From Roseobacter sp. MH60115 (lineage in GTDB: Bacteria; Pseudomonadota; Alphaproteobacteria; Rhodobacterales; Rhodobacteraceae), in assembly GCF_015644665.1 (NCBI RefSeq), contig NZ_JADOBQ010000006.1:186001-250000 (forward strand): a stretch of DNA of 64,000 nucleotides. Reading direction: 5' to 3'. A model generated the notes under the pieces. It worked only from the letters and a program-made list of their open reading frames with translations, did not search any database and was not told the origin of the DNA. A program made the position numbers and the translations under genes. How positions within the stretch are numbered: position 1 is the stretch's first letter; each line of letters opens with the position of its first letter. Shown piece by piece: positions 1 through 9,673 of this stretch.

Positions 1-60
1 TTCGTCACCGCACTCTGGGGCATGTATCAAAACCTCTCCATCAGCCCATTGAGCGGTTGA
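1..60 (+). CDS. Possible 3' end of an upstream gene, unidentified
   Basis: The first frame of the window is open from base 1 and closes at a TGA at 58-60, giving 19 residues that end in ISPLSG. It could be the C-terminus of a gene that lies left of the window and precedes mfd on the same strand. The piece is too short to assign to a family, and an open run of 19 codons can also arise by chance. Confidence 0.25.
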   Translation, partial: FVTALWGMYQNLSISPLSG

Positions 61-93
61 CACCACGCGGTCAAAGACCAATTGAGACAGGCC

Positions 94-3000
94 ATGGCTG
101 ATCCAAAGCATATCACCGTCTCCGGCGTGCCCGAAGGGTATGACGCGCGCTTCCTGCTGGCCGAGCTGGAGCGGCAGGAGACGCCCATCCTGCACGTCGC
201 GCGTGATGACAAGCGGCTGGCGGCGATGCGGGCAGCCCTGCGGTTTTTTGCGCCCGACATGCCGGTGGTGACCTTTCCCGGCTGGGATTGCCTGCCCTAT
301 GACCGGGTCTCGCCCAACGCCGATATCTCCGCACAGCGCATGGCGACGCTGGCGGGGCTGGTGCATGGCATGCCGCAGCAGTTCATCCTGCTGACCACGC
401 TGAACGCCGCGACCCAACGTGTGCCCGCGCGTGCGACCCTCAGGGATGCGGCCTTTACCGCCCGTGTGGGCGACCGCGTGGACGAAGCCGCCCTGCGCCG
501 GTTTCTCGTGCGCATGGGGTTCGTGCAGAGCCCCACGGTCACCGAACCGGGCGACTATGCAATTCGCGGCGGCATCATCGACATTTACCCGCCGGGTGAT
601 CTGGGACCGGTGCGGCTGGATTTCTTTGGCGATGTGCTCGACGGCGCGCGCCGTTTCGATGCGGCCACGCAGCGGACCACGGAAAAGCTTGATCTGGTGG
701 AGCTGGCCCCGGTGTCGGAGGTCATTCTGGACGAGGCGGCAATCACCCGGTTCCGGCAGAACTACCGCATCGAATTCGGGGCTGCGGGCACCGATGATCC
801 GCTTTACGAGGCCATCAGCGCGGGGCGCAAACACCAAGGGGCCGAGCATTGGCTGCCGTTTTTCCATGACAGGCTGGAGACGCTTTTCGATTATCTGCCC
901 GATGCCGTCATCACCCTGGATGATCAGGTCACGCCCAGTCGGCTGGCCCGCTGGGAAAGCATCGCCGATCAATATGAGACCCGGCGGCTTGCCATGGCGA
1001 ACCGTTCCAAGATGGACAGCGTTTACAAACCGAGCCCGCCGGAGGCGCTTTATCTGGACGACGCCGCCTGGGAACGGGCAACAGCTGCCCGGCGCATGCT
1101 GCAACTGGCCGCGCTGCCACAACCGACGGGGCTGGGTGTCACGGATGCCGGTGCCCGTATCGGGCGCAGTTTCGCGCCAGAGCGCCAACAGGAGTCCCTG
1201 AGCCTCTTTGGCGCTCTGGCAGCACATATAAAGACCAAGATGGCCGAGGGGCCGGTCGTGATCGCCAGCTATTCCGAGGGTGCCCGTGAACGGCTGACCG
1301 GTCTGATCGAGGACGAAGGTGTGGCCGAGGCGATCCCGGTGCCCGATGCCACGCGCATCGGCAAACGCGGGCTGCACTTGGCGGTCTGGGCGCTGGAGCA
1401 TGGGTTCGAGGCGCCGGGCCTTACGGTGATTTCCGAGCAGGACGTGCTGGGCGACCGGCTGATCCGGCGCCCGGCCAAGAAACGCCGCGCGGAAAATTTC
1501 CTGACCGAGACGCAATCGCTCAGCCCCGGCGATCTGATCGTGCATGTCGACCACGGGATTGGTCGCTACAAGGGGCTGGAGGTGGTCACGGCCGCAGGGG
1601 CGGCGCATGAGTGTATCTTGCTGGAATATGCCGAAGGATCAAAGCTGTACCTGCCCGTCGAGAACATCGAATTGCTGTCGAAATACGGCCATGAAGAGGG
1701 GCTGCTCGACCGGTTGGGCGGCGGTGCGTGGCAGGCCAAGAAGGCGCGCCTCAAGGAGCGCATCCGCGAAGTTGCCGATAAGCTCATCCGCATTGCCGCC
1801 GAACGGGCGCTGCGCAAGGCGCCGGTGCTGGAGCCGCCGCCGGGCATGTGGGATGCCTTCTCCGCCCGCTTTCCCTATCAGGAAACCGATGATCAGCTGC
1901 GCGCCATCGGCGAGGTGATCGATGATTTGACCAGCGGCAACCCGATGGACCGTCTGGTGTGTGGTGATGTGGGCTTTGGCAAGACCGAAGTGGCCATGCG
2001 CGCGGCATTTGTCGCGGCGATGTCCGGCGTGCAGGTGGCGGTGATTGCCCCCACAACGCTGCTGGCACGGCAGCATTACAAGAGCTTTGCCGAACGGTTC
2101 CGGGGGTTCCCGATCAACGTGCGTCAGCTCAGCCGTTTTGTCTCCACCAAGGAGGCGAACGCGACCCGGGACGGCATGTCGCGCGGCACCGTCGATATCG
2201 TCATCGGCACCCACGCGCTGCTGGCCAAGGGCATTCGGTTCCAGAACCTCGGCCTGCTGGTCATTGATGAGGAACAGCATTTCGGCGTGACCCACAAGGA
2301 ACGGCTGAAACAACTGCGCAGTGATATCCACGTGCTGACCCTGACGGCGACCCCGATCCCGCGCACCCTGCAGCTGAGCCTGACCGGCGTGCGGGACCTC
2401 AGCATCATCGGCACCCCGCCCGTGGACCGTCTGGCGATCCGCACCTATGTCAGCGAGTTCGACACGGTCACCCTGCGCGAGGCGCTGCTGCGCGAACACT
2501 ATCGCGGCGGGCAATCCTTCTACGTGGTGCCGCGCATTTCCGACCTGCCGGAGATCGAGGAATTCCTCAAGGATCAGCTGCCCGAACTGACCTATGTGGT
2601 GGCGCATGGCCAGATGGCGGCGGGTGAGTTGGATGACCGCATGAACGCCTTTTACGACGGGAAATTCGATGTGCTGCTTGCCACGACCATTGTGGAATCC
2701 GGTCTCGATATCCCCACCGCCAACACGATGATCGTGCACCGGGCGGATATGTTTGGTCTGGCGCAGCTCTACCAGATCCGGGGCCGGGTGGGCCGGTCCA
2801 AGACCCGCGCCTATGCCTATCTCACAACCAAACCCCGCACCAAGCTGACGGATACAGCGGAAAAGCGGCTGCGGGTCCTTTCCAGCCTCGACACGCTGGG
2901 GGCCGGGTTTACGCTGGCCAGCCAGGATCTGGACATTCGCGGCGCGGGCAACCTGCTGGGCGAGGAGCAATCCGGTCAGATGCGCGATGTGGGGTTTGAA

Positions 3001-3558
3001 CTGTATCAGTCGATGCTGGAGGAGGCGATTGCCAAGATCCGCGCGGGCGAGATGGAAGGGCTTTCGGAGGCCGACGATCAATGGGCCCCGCAGATTAACC
3101 TTGGCGTGCCGGTTCTGATCCCCGAAGACTATGTGCCTGACCTCGACGTGCGCCTGGGGCTCTACCGGCGTCTCAGCAGCCTGACGACCAAGGTTGAGTT
3201 GGAAGGGTTCGCCGCTGAACTCATTGATCGCTTCGGGAAATTGCCTAAAGAGGTCAATACGTTGATGCTCGTCGTGCGGATCAAGGCGATGTGCAAGAGG
3301 GCCGGTATTGCCAAGTTGGATGGGGGGCCCAAGGGCGCCACGATCCAGTTCCACAACGATAAATTTGCCTCCCCCAAGGGGCTGGTCGAATTCATTCAGG
3401 ACCAGCGCGGGCTGGCCAAGGTGAAGGACAATAAGATCGTCGTACGGCGCGACTGGAAAGCGGATGCGGATAAGATCAAGGGGGCCTTTGCCATTGCCCG
3501 TGATCTGGCTGAAAAGGTCGTGGCCGAGAAGAAAGCCAGACGCGCCAAGGCGAGCTGA
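94..3558 (+). CDS. mfd: Transcription-repair coupling factor Mfd
   Basis: This 1154-residue protein is an SF2 translocase that removes RNA polymerase stalled at DNA lesions and recruits UvrA. The N-terminal part is the UvrB-like module. The RNA polymerase interaction (CarD/RID-like) domain follows near residues 470-540, with SPGDLIVHVDHGIGRYKGLE. The RecG-like motor starts near residue 600, with Walker A GDVGFGKTE and the DEEQ Walker B box, then TLTATPIPRTL and the helicase C motifs GLDIPTANT and QIRGRVGRS. A C-terminal TRCF domain closes the protein. Length is normal for the family (E. coli 1148). A TTG at 82 would add four residues, but the ATG at 94 is the ordinary choice. The gene runs convergently into the transporter gene that ends at 3559, with no spacer. 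Confidence 0.97.
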   Translation: MADPKHITVSGVPEGYDARFLLAELERQETPILHVARDDKRLAAMRAALRFFAPDMPVVTFPGWDCLPYDRVSPNADISAQRMATLAGLVHGMPQQFILLTTLNAATQRVPARATLRDAAFTARVGDRVDEAALRRFLVRMGFVQSPTVTEPGDYAIRGGIIDIYPPGDLGPVRLDFFGDVLDGARRFDAATQRTTEKLDLVELAPVSEVILDEAAITRFRQNYRIEFGAAGTDDPLYEAISAGRKHQGAEHWLPFFHDRLETLFDYLPDAVITLDDQVTPSRLARWESIADQYETRRLAMANRSKMDSVYKPSPPEALYLDDAAWERATAARRMLQLAALPQPTGLGVTDAGARIGRSFAPERQQESLSLFGALAAHIKTKMAEGPVVIASYSEGARERLTGLIEDEGVAEAIPVPDATRIGKRGLHLAVWALEHGFEAPGLTVISEQDVLGDRLIRRPAKKRRAENFLTETQSLSPGDLIVHVDHGIGRYKGLEVVTAAGAAHECILLEYAEGSKLYLPVENIELLSKYGHEEGLLDRLGGGAWQAKKARLKERIREVADKLIRIAAERALRKAPVLEPPPGMWDAFSARFPYQETDDQLRAIGEVIDDLTSGNPMDRLVCGDVGFGKTEVAMRAAFVAAMSGVQVAVIAPTTLLARQHYKSFAERFRGFPINVRQLSRFVSTKEANATRDGMSRGTVDIVIGTHALLAKGIRFQNLGLLVIDEEQHFGVTHKERLKQLRSDIHVLTLTATPIPRTLQLSLTGVRDLSIIGTPPVDRLAIRTYVSEFDTVTLREALLREHYRGGQSFYVVPRISDLPEIEEFLKDQLPELTYVVAHGQMAAGELDDRMNAFYDGKFDVLLATTIVESGLDIPTANTMIVHRADMFGLAQLYQIRGRVGRSKTRAYAYLTTKPRTKLTDTAEKRLRVLSSLDTLGAGFTLASQDLDIRGAGNLLGEEQSGQMRDVGFELYQSMLEEAIAKIRAGEMEGLSEADDQWAPQINLGVPVLIPEDYVPDLDVRLGLYRRLSSLTTKVELEGFAAELIDRFGKLPKEVNTLMLVVRIKAMCKRAGIAKLDGGPKGATIQFHNDKFASPKGLVEFIQDQRGLAKVKDNKIVVRRDWKADADKIKGAFAIARDLAEKVVAEKKARRAKAS

Positions 3559-4779
3559 TCACTCCGCCGGCAGCCGCGCCTCGACACGCCCCATGTAGCG
3601 CATCACCAGAAACGCGCAGCAGGCCATCACGAAAATCGCGCCGACAAGCGGCCGTATCGTGCCGTCAAAGAGCAACCCGATGGGCGAGGCGATGGCGGCG
3701 GCCAGCACGGTAGAGACCGAGCCGATCACGCTGGCGGCCATACCCGCGATATGCCCCATCGGTTCCATGGCGATGGCATTGAGATTGCCGATGGTCAGAC
3801 CCGCCTGAAAGAACAGATAGGCCTGCCAGAACGCGAAAATGGCAAAGGTCGTGGTCCCGTGGGTTTCGTTTTGAATCAGAACGGTGAGGGACAGCACAAT
3901 CTGTACCGCCAGCGCCACGGTGATCAGCCGCCGCATGCCCAAGCGCATCACCAGCATCGCATTGAGAAAACTCGCGCCCGCAGAGACCAGCGCAATGCCC
4001 CCGAACCAGAAGTGGAAGGTATCCTGCTTGTCGTAGATCTGTTCATAGACCGGCTGGATCAGCATCAGCACCGTGAACAACATCGACATGCACAGCGTCT
4101 GCACCACGATCGACAGGCGCACGATAGGGTGGGCGAACATCTCGCGCACCGCGGCAAGCATCAGGCGCGGCCTGAAGGGCCGTCTGTCTGCGCGCGCCAG
4201 CGTTTCGGGCAGGCGCAGGCCCAGCCAGAGCACCGAGATGGCGGAAAAGACGATGAAGGCCGCAAAAATCCCGCGCCACCCTTCAGTGGCAATGATGAAA
4301 TAGCCCAAGGTTGGCGCAAACCCGGGCACCAGCGTGAAAATGATCATCACGATGGAGACGATTTTGGCCATCTCCCGACCTGCATAAAGATCCCGGATGA
4401 TGGCGATGGAGACGACACGCGGGCCTGCCGCGCCCAGTCCCTGGATGATCCGGGCGGCCAGCACAATCTCGAAGGTGGAACTGGCCCAGGCCACGGCGGA
4501 AGCCGCCATGTAGAGCCCCGCACCGCAGACCATCACCGTGCGCCGTCCAAAGGCGTCCGACAGCGGGCCGGTGAAAAACGTGCCAATCCCCATGCCCAGC
4601 ACAAATGAGGTCATGATCAGCGGCGCGCGTGTGGGTTCTTCGGGCGTCAGTTCCCGCGCAATATCCGGCAGCGCGGGCAGCATCGCATCAATGGAAAAGG
4701 CGATGGTGGCAAACATCATTGCCATCAATGCGATGAATTCAACCCGCCCCATGGCCGGTTGCGATCCTAATGTCGACAC
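3559..4779 (-). CDS. MFS transporter, Bcr/CflA-type drug exporter
   Basis: This predicted 406-residue inner-membrane protein has about 12 hydrophobic segments. Near residue 65 it has the loop 2-3 motif of the major facilitator superfamily (GPLSDAFGRRTVM). The N-terminal SIDAMLPALPDIA segment is typical of the Bcr/CflA drug-proton antiporters. The frame is open further upstream, but the GTG at 4779 is preferred: it is preceded on this strand by GGGGAG about 8 nt away, and the protein then begins just before the first membrane helix. An ATG at 4752 is a second option. The substrate cannot be told from sequence. It ends one base after the convergent mfd stop. Confidence 0.85.
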   Translation of the reverse strand: MSTLGSQPAMGRVEFIALMAMMFATIAFSIDAMLPALPDIARELTPEEPTRAPLIMTSFVLGMGIGTFFTGPLSDAFGRRTVMVCGAGLYMAASAVAWASSTFEIVLAARIIQGLGAAGPRVVSIAIIRDLYAGREMAKIVSIVMIIFTLVPGFAPTLGYFIIATEGWRGIFAAFIVFSAISVLWLGLRLPETLARADRRPFRPRLMLAAVREMFAHPIVRLSIVVQTLCMSMLFTVLMLIQPVYEQIYDKQDTFHFWFGGIALVSAGASFLNAMLVMRLGMRRLITVALAVQIVLSLTVLIQNETHGTTTFAIFAFWQAYLFFQAGLTIGNLNAIAMEPMGHIAGMAASVIGSVSTVLAAAIASPIGLLFDGTIRPLVGAIFVMACCAFLVMRYMGRVEARLPAE

Positions 4780-4899
4780 GCTTTTCACTCCCCAGTCGCA
4801 GCCCCGACGGGGATCAGCTGCGCCTGGGATCGGTGTAACCCACAGTTGTAGGGCAGACAACGTCACATTTTTACACAGTCGCGTCTGCGCCCGTGCAAA

Positions 4900-5541
4900 T
4901 CAGGCAGCGGCGGTCAGCTCACCGATGACCTTTGTCCAGAGCTCGGGCGGCTGCGCGCCCGGTACTGCGTGTTTTCCCGCAACGATGAAGGTCGGCACGG
5001 AATTCACGCCCATGGAGCGGCTGTGGGCATCCCGCGCGCGGATGTCTTCCTCATCCGCATCCGACAGTAGCAGTTTGCGCACCACGGCGGCATCCATGTC
5101 GATGCCATCCGCAATATCGGCCAGCACATCGTGATCGCCAATGTCCCGCGCCTCGACGAAATAGGCGGTGAAGAGGGCGGAAACGGCGGCAGTCTGACGG
5201 CCCTCAATGCCCGCCCAGTGGATCAGCCGATGCGCATCGAGCGTGTTGGGCGTGCGTTTCATGCCTTCGAAGTCGATCTTGAGGCCCGCCGCCTCGGCAT
5301 GCTCGACCACTGGCGCATAGGCGCGCACTGCCCCGTCCTTGCCACCGAACTTGCCTTCGAGATAGGCACGTCTGTCCATGCCCGCGCGGGGCATGTCGGG
5401 GTTGAGCTGGAACGGGTGCCATTCGATCTTGAACGGGTGGTCTGGATGGTCGGCCAGCGCCTTGTCGAGATGGGTTTTACCGATATAGCACCAGGGGCAG
5501 ATCGGATCGGACATGATGTCGAGCTTGATGGGGTCAGTCAT
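4900..5541 (-). CDS. DsbA-family thiol oxidoreductase (FrnE-like)
   Basis: This is a 213-residue thioredoxin-fold protein with an N-terminal CPWC redox motif at about residues 15-18 (DPICPWCYIGK) and the all-helical insertion expected of the DsbA/FrnE/HCCA-isomerase family. There is no signal peptide, so it is probably cytoplasmic, unlike true DsbA. The C-terminal part has the conserved cis-proline loop (GVNSVPTF). The ATG at 5541 overlaps the stop of the upstream acyl-CoA synthetase gene by 8 nt, so the two are translationally coupled. Frames extending further upstream give an unlikely N-terminus. Family members act as disulfide oxidoreductases or glutathione-linked isomerases; the substrate here is unknown. 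Confidence 0.85.
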   Translation of the reverse strand: MTDPIKLDIMSDPICPWCYIGKTHLDKALADHPDHPFKIEWHPFQLNPDMPRAGMDRRAYLEGKFGGKDGAVRAYAPVVEHAEAAGLKIDFEGMKRTPNTLDAHRLIHWAGIEGRQTAAVSALFTAYFVEARDIGDHDVLADIADGIDMDAAVVRKLLLSDADEEDIRARDAHSRSMGVNSVPTFIVAGKHAVPGAQPPELWTKVIGELTAAA

Positions 5542-7051
5542 TGCGGGCCTCAAATCCGGCACGCAGGGCCCGCCGGAGAATTTTGCCATTGGCGCCCATG
5601 GGCAGCTCTGGCACGTGAATGAAAAGGCGCGGTTGCTTGTAGCGCGCCAGCGTCGCCTTCACATATGTCTCAAAGGTGGTTTCGTCCAGTGCGGCGGGTG
5701 CCGTGTAAAAGGCCGCGATCACACGCGCATCCGCCTTGACCTCCACATCGGTGACCGCCACGCCGGTGATCCCGGGCAGGGTGGCCAGCGCCGTTTCCAC
5801 CTCGATGGGTGACACGCGGTAGCCGCCCGCGTTCATCATATCGTCGTTGCGGCCCAGATAGGTGATCTGACCATCTTGAGACATCACCGCCTGATCCCCG
5901 GTCAGGAACCACTCCCCCTGAAGGCGCGCGGCGGTTTCGGCCTCGGCGCCGAGATATCCCAGCATCAGGCCGGGATCGTCGCGGTGCACGGCAATTGTCC
6001 CCTCATCCCCTACAGGCACGGGACCGTCCGGACCCAGAAGCGCCACACGACGTCCCGGCTGTGGTCGCCCAAGCGCACCGGCAGCGGCAGGGCTGTCAGG
6101 TGCACCGGAGATGAAGGTGGAGCATTCCGACATGCCATAGGCTTCGAACACCTCGGTGCCGCTGGCCGCGCGCCAGCTGTCCGCCACGCGGGTCGCAAGC
6201 TTTTCCCCAGCACTGAGACCGTGGCGCAGGGCGGGGCAGCGCATTGCATCTCCCGATTTCAGCATCTGTCGGTAGACCCCCGGTGCAGCGGCAAAAATCG
6301 TGACCTCGTGGTCTGCCAGAAGCCCTGGCAACGCAGATGCGGCAGTGCCTGCCGCCGGAATGAGCGCCGTCGCGCCGACCGTCCAGGGATCCATCAACCC
6401 GGTGCCCAACGTGTAGGTCCAGTTGAAGGCCCCGGCGTGCAGGACACGGTCCTCTGCCGTCAGCCCGTACCAGCCATCGAACATCATCCGCCGCGCCCAG
6501 ATCGCGCGGTGGGCATGGGCGACGGCACGCGGCACACCCGAGGTGCCGGAGGTGTAGACGATATAGCCCAGCCGGTTGGGATCGCCCAGATCGTAGTCTG
6601 CAGGCGGCAAATCACGGAAGCCCCGCAGCCTTTGAAGGTCTATTTTCTTGGGGTGATCCGCGCAGGCAACATCCGGGTCCTGCAACACTGCCTTTGGCTT
6701 GATGTCGGCGATGATTTGCGCCGTTTCCGGCCGGGTCAGCGCGGCGGAGGTCGGCACCGGCACCAACCCTGCGGCCAATGCGCCCAGATAGGCCAGCGGG
6801 AAATCGACGGTATTGCCGAGCCGCATCAGCACGCGGTCGCCCGGGACCAGCCCCAGCCCCAGCAGACCGGTCGCCGTGCCGCGCACCGCACGTTCCAGCG
6901 CGTGGTACTGCCACAGTTCGACGCCCGTCTCGCCCAGGATCAGCAGCGCATCCTTGTCGGGCACCCGCTCTGCGGCAGACAATACATAGGCCGCCATGTT
7001 GAAGGGTGCAGGGCAGGGCGCGGGCGGCCCCTCATCGAAAACGGATAACAT
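5534..7051 (-). CDS. AMP-forming acyl-CoA synthetase (benzoate-CoA ligase-like)
   Basis: This 505-residue adenylate-forming enzyme of the ANL superfamily has the P-loop YTSGTSGVPRAVAHAH near residue 165, the A5 motif EAYGMSECS, the A7 motif FLTGDQ, the hinge YLGRNDDMMNAGGYRVSP and the C-terminal NGKILRR with the adenylation lysine. It activates a carboxylic acid to its CoA thioester. The overall pattern recalls benzoate or short-chain acid CoA ligases, but the substrate is not readable. It is divergent from an XRE-cupin regulator 64 nt away and overlaps the following DsbA-family gene, so the regulator is a good candidate to control it. Confidence 0.85.
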   Translation of the reverse strand: MLSVFDEGPPAPCPAPFNMAAYVLSAAERVPDKDALLILGETGVELWQYHALERAVRGTATGLLGLGLVPGDRVLMRLGNTVDFPLAYLGALAAGLVPVPTSAALTRPETAQIIADIKPKAVLQDPDVACADHPKKIDLQRLRGFRDLPPADYDLGDPNRLGYIVYTSGTSGVPRAVAHAHRAIWARRMMFDGWYGLTAEDRVLHAGAFNWTYTLGTGLMDPWTVGATALIPAAGTAASALPGLLADHEVTIFAAAPGVYRQMLKSGDAMRCPALRHGLSAGEKLATRVADSWRAASGTEVFEAYGMSECSTFISGAPDSPAAAGALGRPQPGRRVALLGPDGPVPVGDEGTIAVHRDDPGLMLGYLGAEAETAARLQGEWFLTGDQAVMSQDGQITYLGRNDDMMNAGGYRVSPIEVETALATLPGITGVAVTDVEVKADARVIAAFYTAPAALDETTFETYVKATLARYKQPRLFIHVPELPMGANGKILRRALRAGFEARND

Positions 7052-7063
7052 GAGCGGGTGCTA

Positions 7064-7077
7064 GCCCGGTGCCGGGC
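7064..7077. promoter_or_regulatory. Inverted repeat in a divergent promoter region (possible operator)
   Basis: GCCCGG and CCGGGC flank a 2-bp centre in the 64-bp gap between the acyl-CoA synthetase start (7051, minus strand) and the XRE-cupin regulator start (7116, plus strand). The position suits an autoregulatory operator. GC-rich DNA makes such repeats fairly common, so this is tentative. Confidence 0.3.
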
Positions 7078-7115
7078 ACGTTGCAAGCCTGCGCGCGAGG
7101 TCCTATAGATTTTGG

Positions 7116-7739
7116 ATGACCAATGCTGACCCCAAGACACTTATCAAGATTGCCCGCGAAAGCGGCGGCTCCGATCACGGCACGCCCGTCGATCTGGGCC
7201 AGCGCGTCCGCGAGCTGCGCAAGGCCCGCGACTGGACGCTGGAACAGGCGGCCAGCCAGGCGGGGCTTGCCCGCTCGACGCTGAGCAAGATCGAAAACGG
7301 CCAGATGTCACCGACCTACGACGCGCTGAAAAAACTGGCCATCGGGCTGGAAATCTCGGTGCCGCAGCTTTTTACGCCACCGCGTGCCGGGCAGGTCAAT
7401 GGCCGGATGGCGGTGACCAAGAGCGGGCAGGGTGCAGCCCAGGCCACGGTCACATATGAGCATGAATTGCTGGCCGATACGCTGACCAAGAAGCAGATGC
7501 TGCCCTATCGCGCCCGCGTGCGCGCCCGGAAGATGGAAGAATTCGAAGGCTGGGTGCGCCATGACGGCGAGGAATTCCTCTATGTGCTGACCGGGGTGAT
7601 CCGGCTCTATACCGAGTTCTACGAGCCGGTAGAGATGCGGCGCGGCGACAGCGCCTACTACGACGCGACCATGGGCCACAACGTGGTGTCAGTCAGCGAA
7701 GAGGATGCCAACATCCTCTGGGTCACCTCACTGACCTAG
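7116..7739 (+). CDS. XRE-family regulator with C-terminal cupin domain
   Basis: This is a 207-residue regulator. Residues about 28-80 form a Cro/C1-type helix-turn-helix (LRKARDWTLEQAASQAGLARSTLSKIENG), and the C-terminal 70 residues form a Cupin_2 small-molecule sensor (EFLYVLTGVIRLYTEFY). This architecture matches the PuuR/SutR group, which usually controls a neighbouring metabolic gene. Here the divergent acyl-CoA synthetase and DsbA-like pair is the obvious target. Only a weak GCGAGG lies ahead of the ATG, and a TATAGAT sits about 10 nt upstream, so the leader may be very short. The gene ends convergently with the binding-protein gene at 7742. Confidence 0.9.
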   Translation: MTNADPKTLIKIARESGGSDHGTPVDLGQRVRELRKARDWTLEQAASQAGLARSTLSKIENGQMSPTYDALKKLAIGLEISVPQLFTPPRAGQVNGRMAVTKSGQGAAQATVTYEHELLADTLTKKQMLPYRARVRARKMEEFEGWVRHDGEEFLYVLTGVIRLYTEFYEPVEMRRGDSAYYDATMGHNVVSVSEEDANILWVTSLT

Positions 7740-7741
7740 GC

Positions 7742-9559
7742 TCAGGACGGCTCGTACCACCAGACCTGCGGCATGTACTCCGGCCCGTCGCCGTAAATCG
7801 GCAGGGTTTCGGGGAATTTCATCTCCTTGATATGCGCGATCTGACCCTTGGTGAACTGCCAGAACGGGATCACATAGCGCCCCGCGGTCAGCGCCCGGTC
7901 CAGCGCGCGCACCGCGGCGGTGAATTCCTCTTCGCTGCGCGCCGACAGCATCACGTCGATCATCCCGTCCACCGCCGGAGAGGCCACACCCATGAGGTTG
8001 CGCGAGCCCGGTTGCGTCGCGGCCTTCGAGCCCCAGTAAAACCGCTGCTCATTGCCCGGGGACAGGGACACGGCCCGCCGGAAGGTCGTCATCTCGAAAT
8101 CAAAGGCGCTCTCCCGCTCGGTGAATTGCGCGCTGTCGGTGGTTTCAATCCTGACGTCCAGCCCAAGCCGTTTCAGCGCCGTCAGATAAAGATCAGCAAT
8201 CGCCATATGTTCGGTATTGTTCTGCTCCACAAGAATGGTGAACTGCAGCGGTGCGCCCCGCGCATTACGCATCACGCCATCCTGCGGTGTCCATCCTGCC
8301 TCCTCCAGCAGTTTCATCGCAGTGCGGATCCCCCGGCGGTTGCGGGCGGAGCCATCGCTGACGGGCAAGGCGTAGCCCTCCAGCGTGCCGGGCAGCAGCG
8401 CATCACGATGGGGCGCCAGCAAGGCCGTCACGGCGGCATCCGCAGGCCCCGGCGCCATCGCCAGATCGGAGTTGGAGAAATAGGAGGTGATGCGCGGCTG
8501 CACGCCGCCTGTGAGCGTGTCATTGATGTATTCGAAATTGAACGCCTGGATCATCGCCTCGCGCACCCGCCAGTCGTCAAAGGGCGGTTTGCGCGTGTTC
8601 ATGACAAAGCCGGTCATGCCGGAGGGCTTCTGATGCGGGATTTCGGATTTGACCATTTTGCCCTGCCGGACAGCGGGGAAATTATACTGCGTCTGCCATT
8701 TCTCCGCATTGAACTCCCGCAGGGCGGAGATTTCACCTGCCTTGAGCGCTTCAAAGAGAACGGAGGTGTCTCCGTAGAAATCGATGCGGATGTCGTCGAA
8801 ATTGAAGGTGCCGCGTCGAAATGGCAGGTCGGCCCCCCAGTATTCCGGATTGCGGGTCAGCTGGACAAAGCGTCCGGCCTCGTAATCCGTGACGCTATAC
8901 GGGCCGGAACCAAGCGGCACCTCGCTGAGCGGGGCGTTGGCAAAGTCGCGTCCCTCCCACTGCGCGCGACTGAGGATCGGGCGCAGCCCGGCAAGCAGGG
9001 CAAGTTCCCGGTTGTCGGTGTTGAAATCGATCCGGAAGGAGCGCGGCCCGGTCTGGGTGATGCTGTCGATCTGACCCGCCAGCCCGAGGTAGCGGGGGTG
9101 GCCTTCGCTGCCAAGGATCTCGTAGCTGAAGATCACATCGTCGACGGTCACCGGCGTGCCATCGGAAAATTCTGCCTCTTCGCGCAGGGTGAAAGCCACC
9201 CACGAGCGGTCCTCCGGCACCTCGATTGATTCGGCCAGAAGACCGTAAAGCGTGAAGGGTTCGTCCCAGGATCTGCCCATCAGGCTCTCATGGGTGAAAA
9301 ATCTGAGCTGCCAGGGCACGGTACCTTTGCGCACAAACGGGTTGAGACTGTCAAAACCGCCAGAGTTGCCCAGCGTGATACTGCCCCCTTTCGGCGCATC
9401 TGCGCGCACGTAGGGCAGGGACACAAAATCAGGTGGCAATGCAGGGGCCCCATACATAGATATCCCGTGAGAGGGTTGCGCTGTGAGCGATCCGGCCCAG
9501 AGAATCGCTGCAAAAGCCGCCAGAAACCGAGAAACCGGGCGGAAAAAAACAATACTCAT
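7742..9559 (-). CDS. Periplasmic peptide-binding protein, YejA-like (ABC family 5)
   Basis: This 605-residue extracytoplasmic solute-binding protein has a signal peptide over about residues 1-27 (hydrophobic core FLAAFAAILWAGSLTA). The family-5 fold follows, with FTLREEAEFSDGTPVTVDDVIFSY and GSGPYSV. The HGISMYGAPALP entry and the NPFVRKGT segment resemble YejA, the periplasmic partner of an oligopeptide/microcin C importer. No permease or ATPase gene is adjacent: the next genes face away (regulator ending at 7739, bdhA on the plus strand). It must therefore work with a transporter encoded elsewhere, or as a stand-alone receptor. Confidence 0.88.
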   Translation of the reverse strand: MSIVFFRPVSRFLAAFAAILWAGSLTAQPSHGISMYGAPALPPDFVSLPYVRADAPKGGSITLGNSGGFDSLNPFVRKGTVPWQLRFFTHESLMGRSWDEPFTLYGLLAESIEVPEDRSWVAFTLREEAEFSDGTPVTVDDVIFSYEILGSEGHPRYLGLAGQIDSITQTGPRSFRIDFNTDNRELALLAGLRPILSRAQWEGRDFANAPLSEVPLGSGPYSVTDYEAGRFVQLTRNPEYWGADLPFRRGTFNFDDIRIDFYGDTSVLFEALKAGEISALREFNAEKWQTQYNFPAVRQGKMVKSEIPHQKPSGMTGFVMNTRKPPFDDWRVREAMIQAFNFEYINDTLTGGVQPRITSYFSNSDLAMAPGPADAAVTALLAPHRDALLPGTLEGYALPVSDGSARNRRGIRTAMKLLEEAGWTPQDGVMRNARGAPLQFTILVEQNNTEHMAIADLYLTALKRLGLDVRIETTDSAQFTERESAFDFEMTTFRRAVSLSPGNEQRFYWGSKAATQPGSRNLMGVASPAVDGMIDVMLSARSEEEFTAAVRALDRALTAGRYVIPFWQFTKGQIAHIKEMKFPETLPIYGDGPEYMPQVWWYEPS

Positions 9560-9638
9560 TTTGGAGACAATCCCCTGCTGCCCTTGTTTTGTTGGACCTG
9601 AGCCTACCGAGGTATTTCCGTCTTATCAAACTTTTAGC

Positions 9639-9667
9639 TTGGCCTACGGCGTCAGATTGCTTATAAA
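9639..9667 (+). promoter_or_regulatory. Predicted sigma-70 promoter of the small RNA
   Basis: TTGGCC (9639-9644) and TATAAA (9662-9667) are separated by exactly 17 nt on the plus strand. A start near 9674 would produce a short transcript ending at the terminator at 9721-9749. No protein gene begins close enough downstream to need it except bdhA, which lies beyond the terminator. Confidence 0.5.
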
Positions 9668-9673
9668 CAAGTC

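Noticed and set aside
1639-3354. 571-codon open frame on the minus strand
   Set aside because: It is an antisense shadow of mfd, rich in H, R, Q and P, with no family pattern; long shadows are expected in GC-rich DNA.
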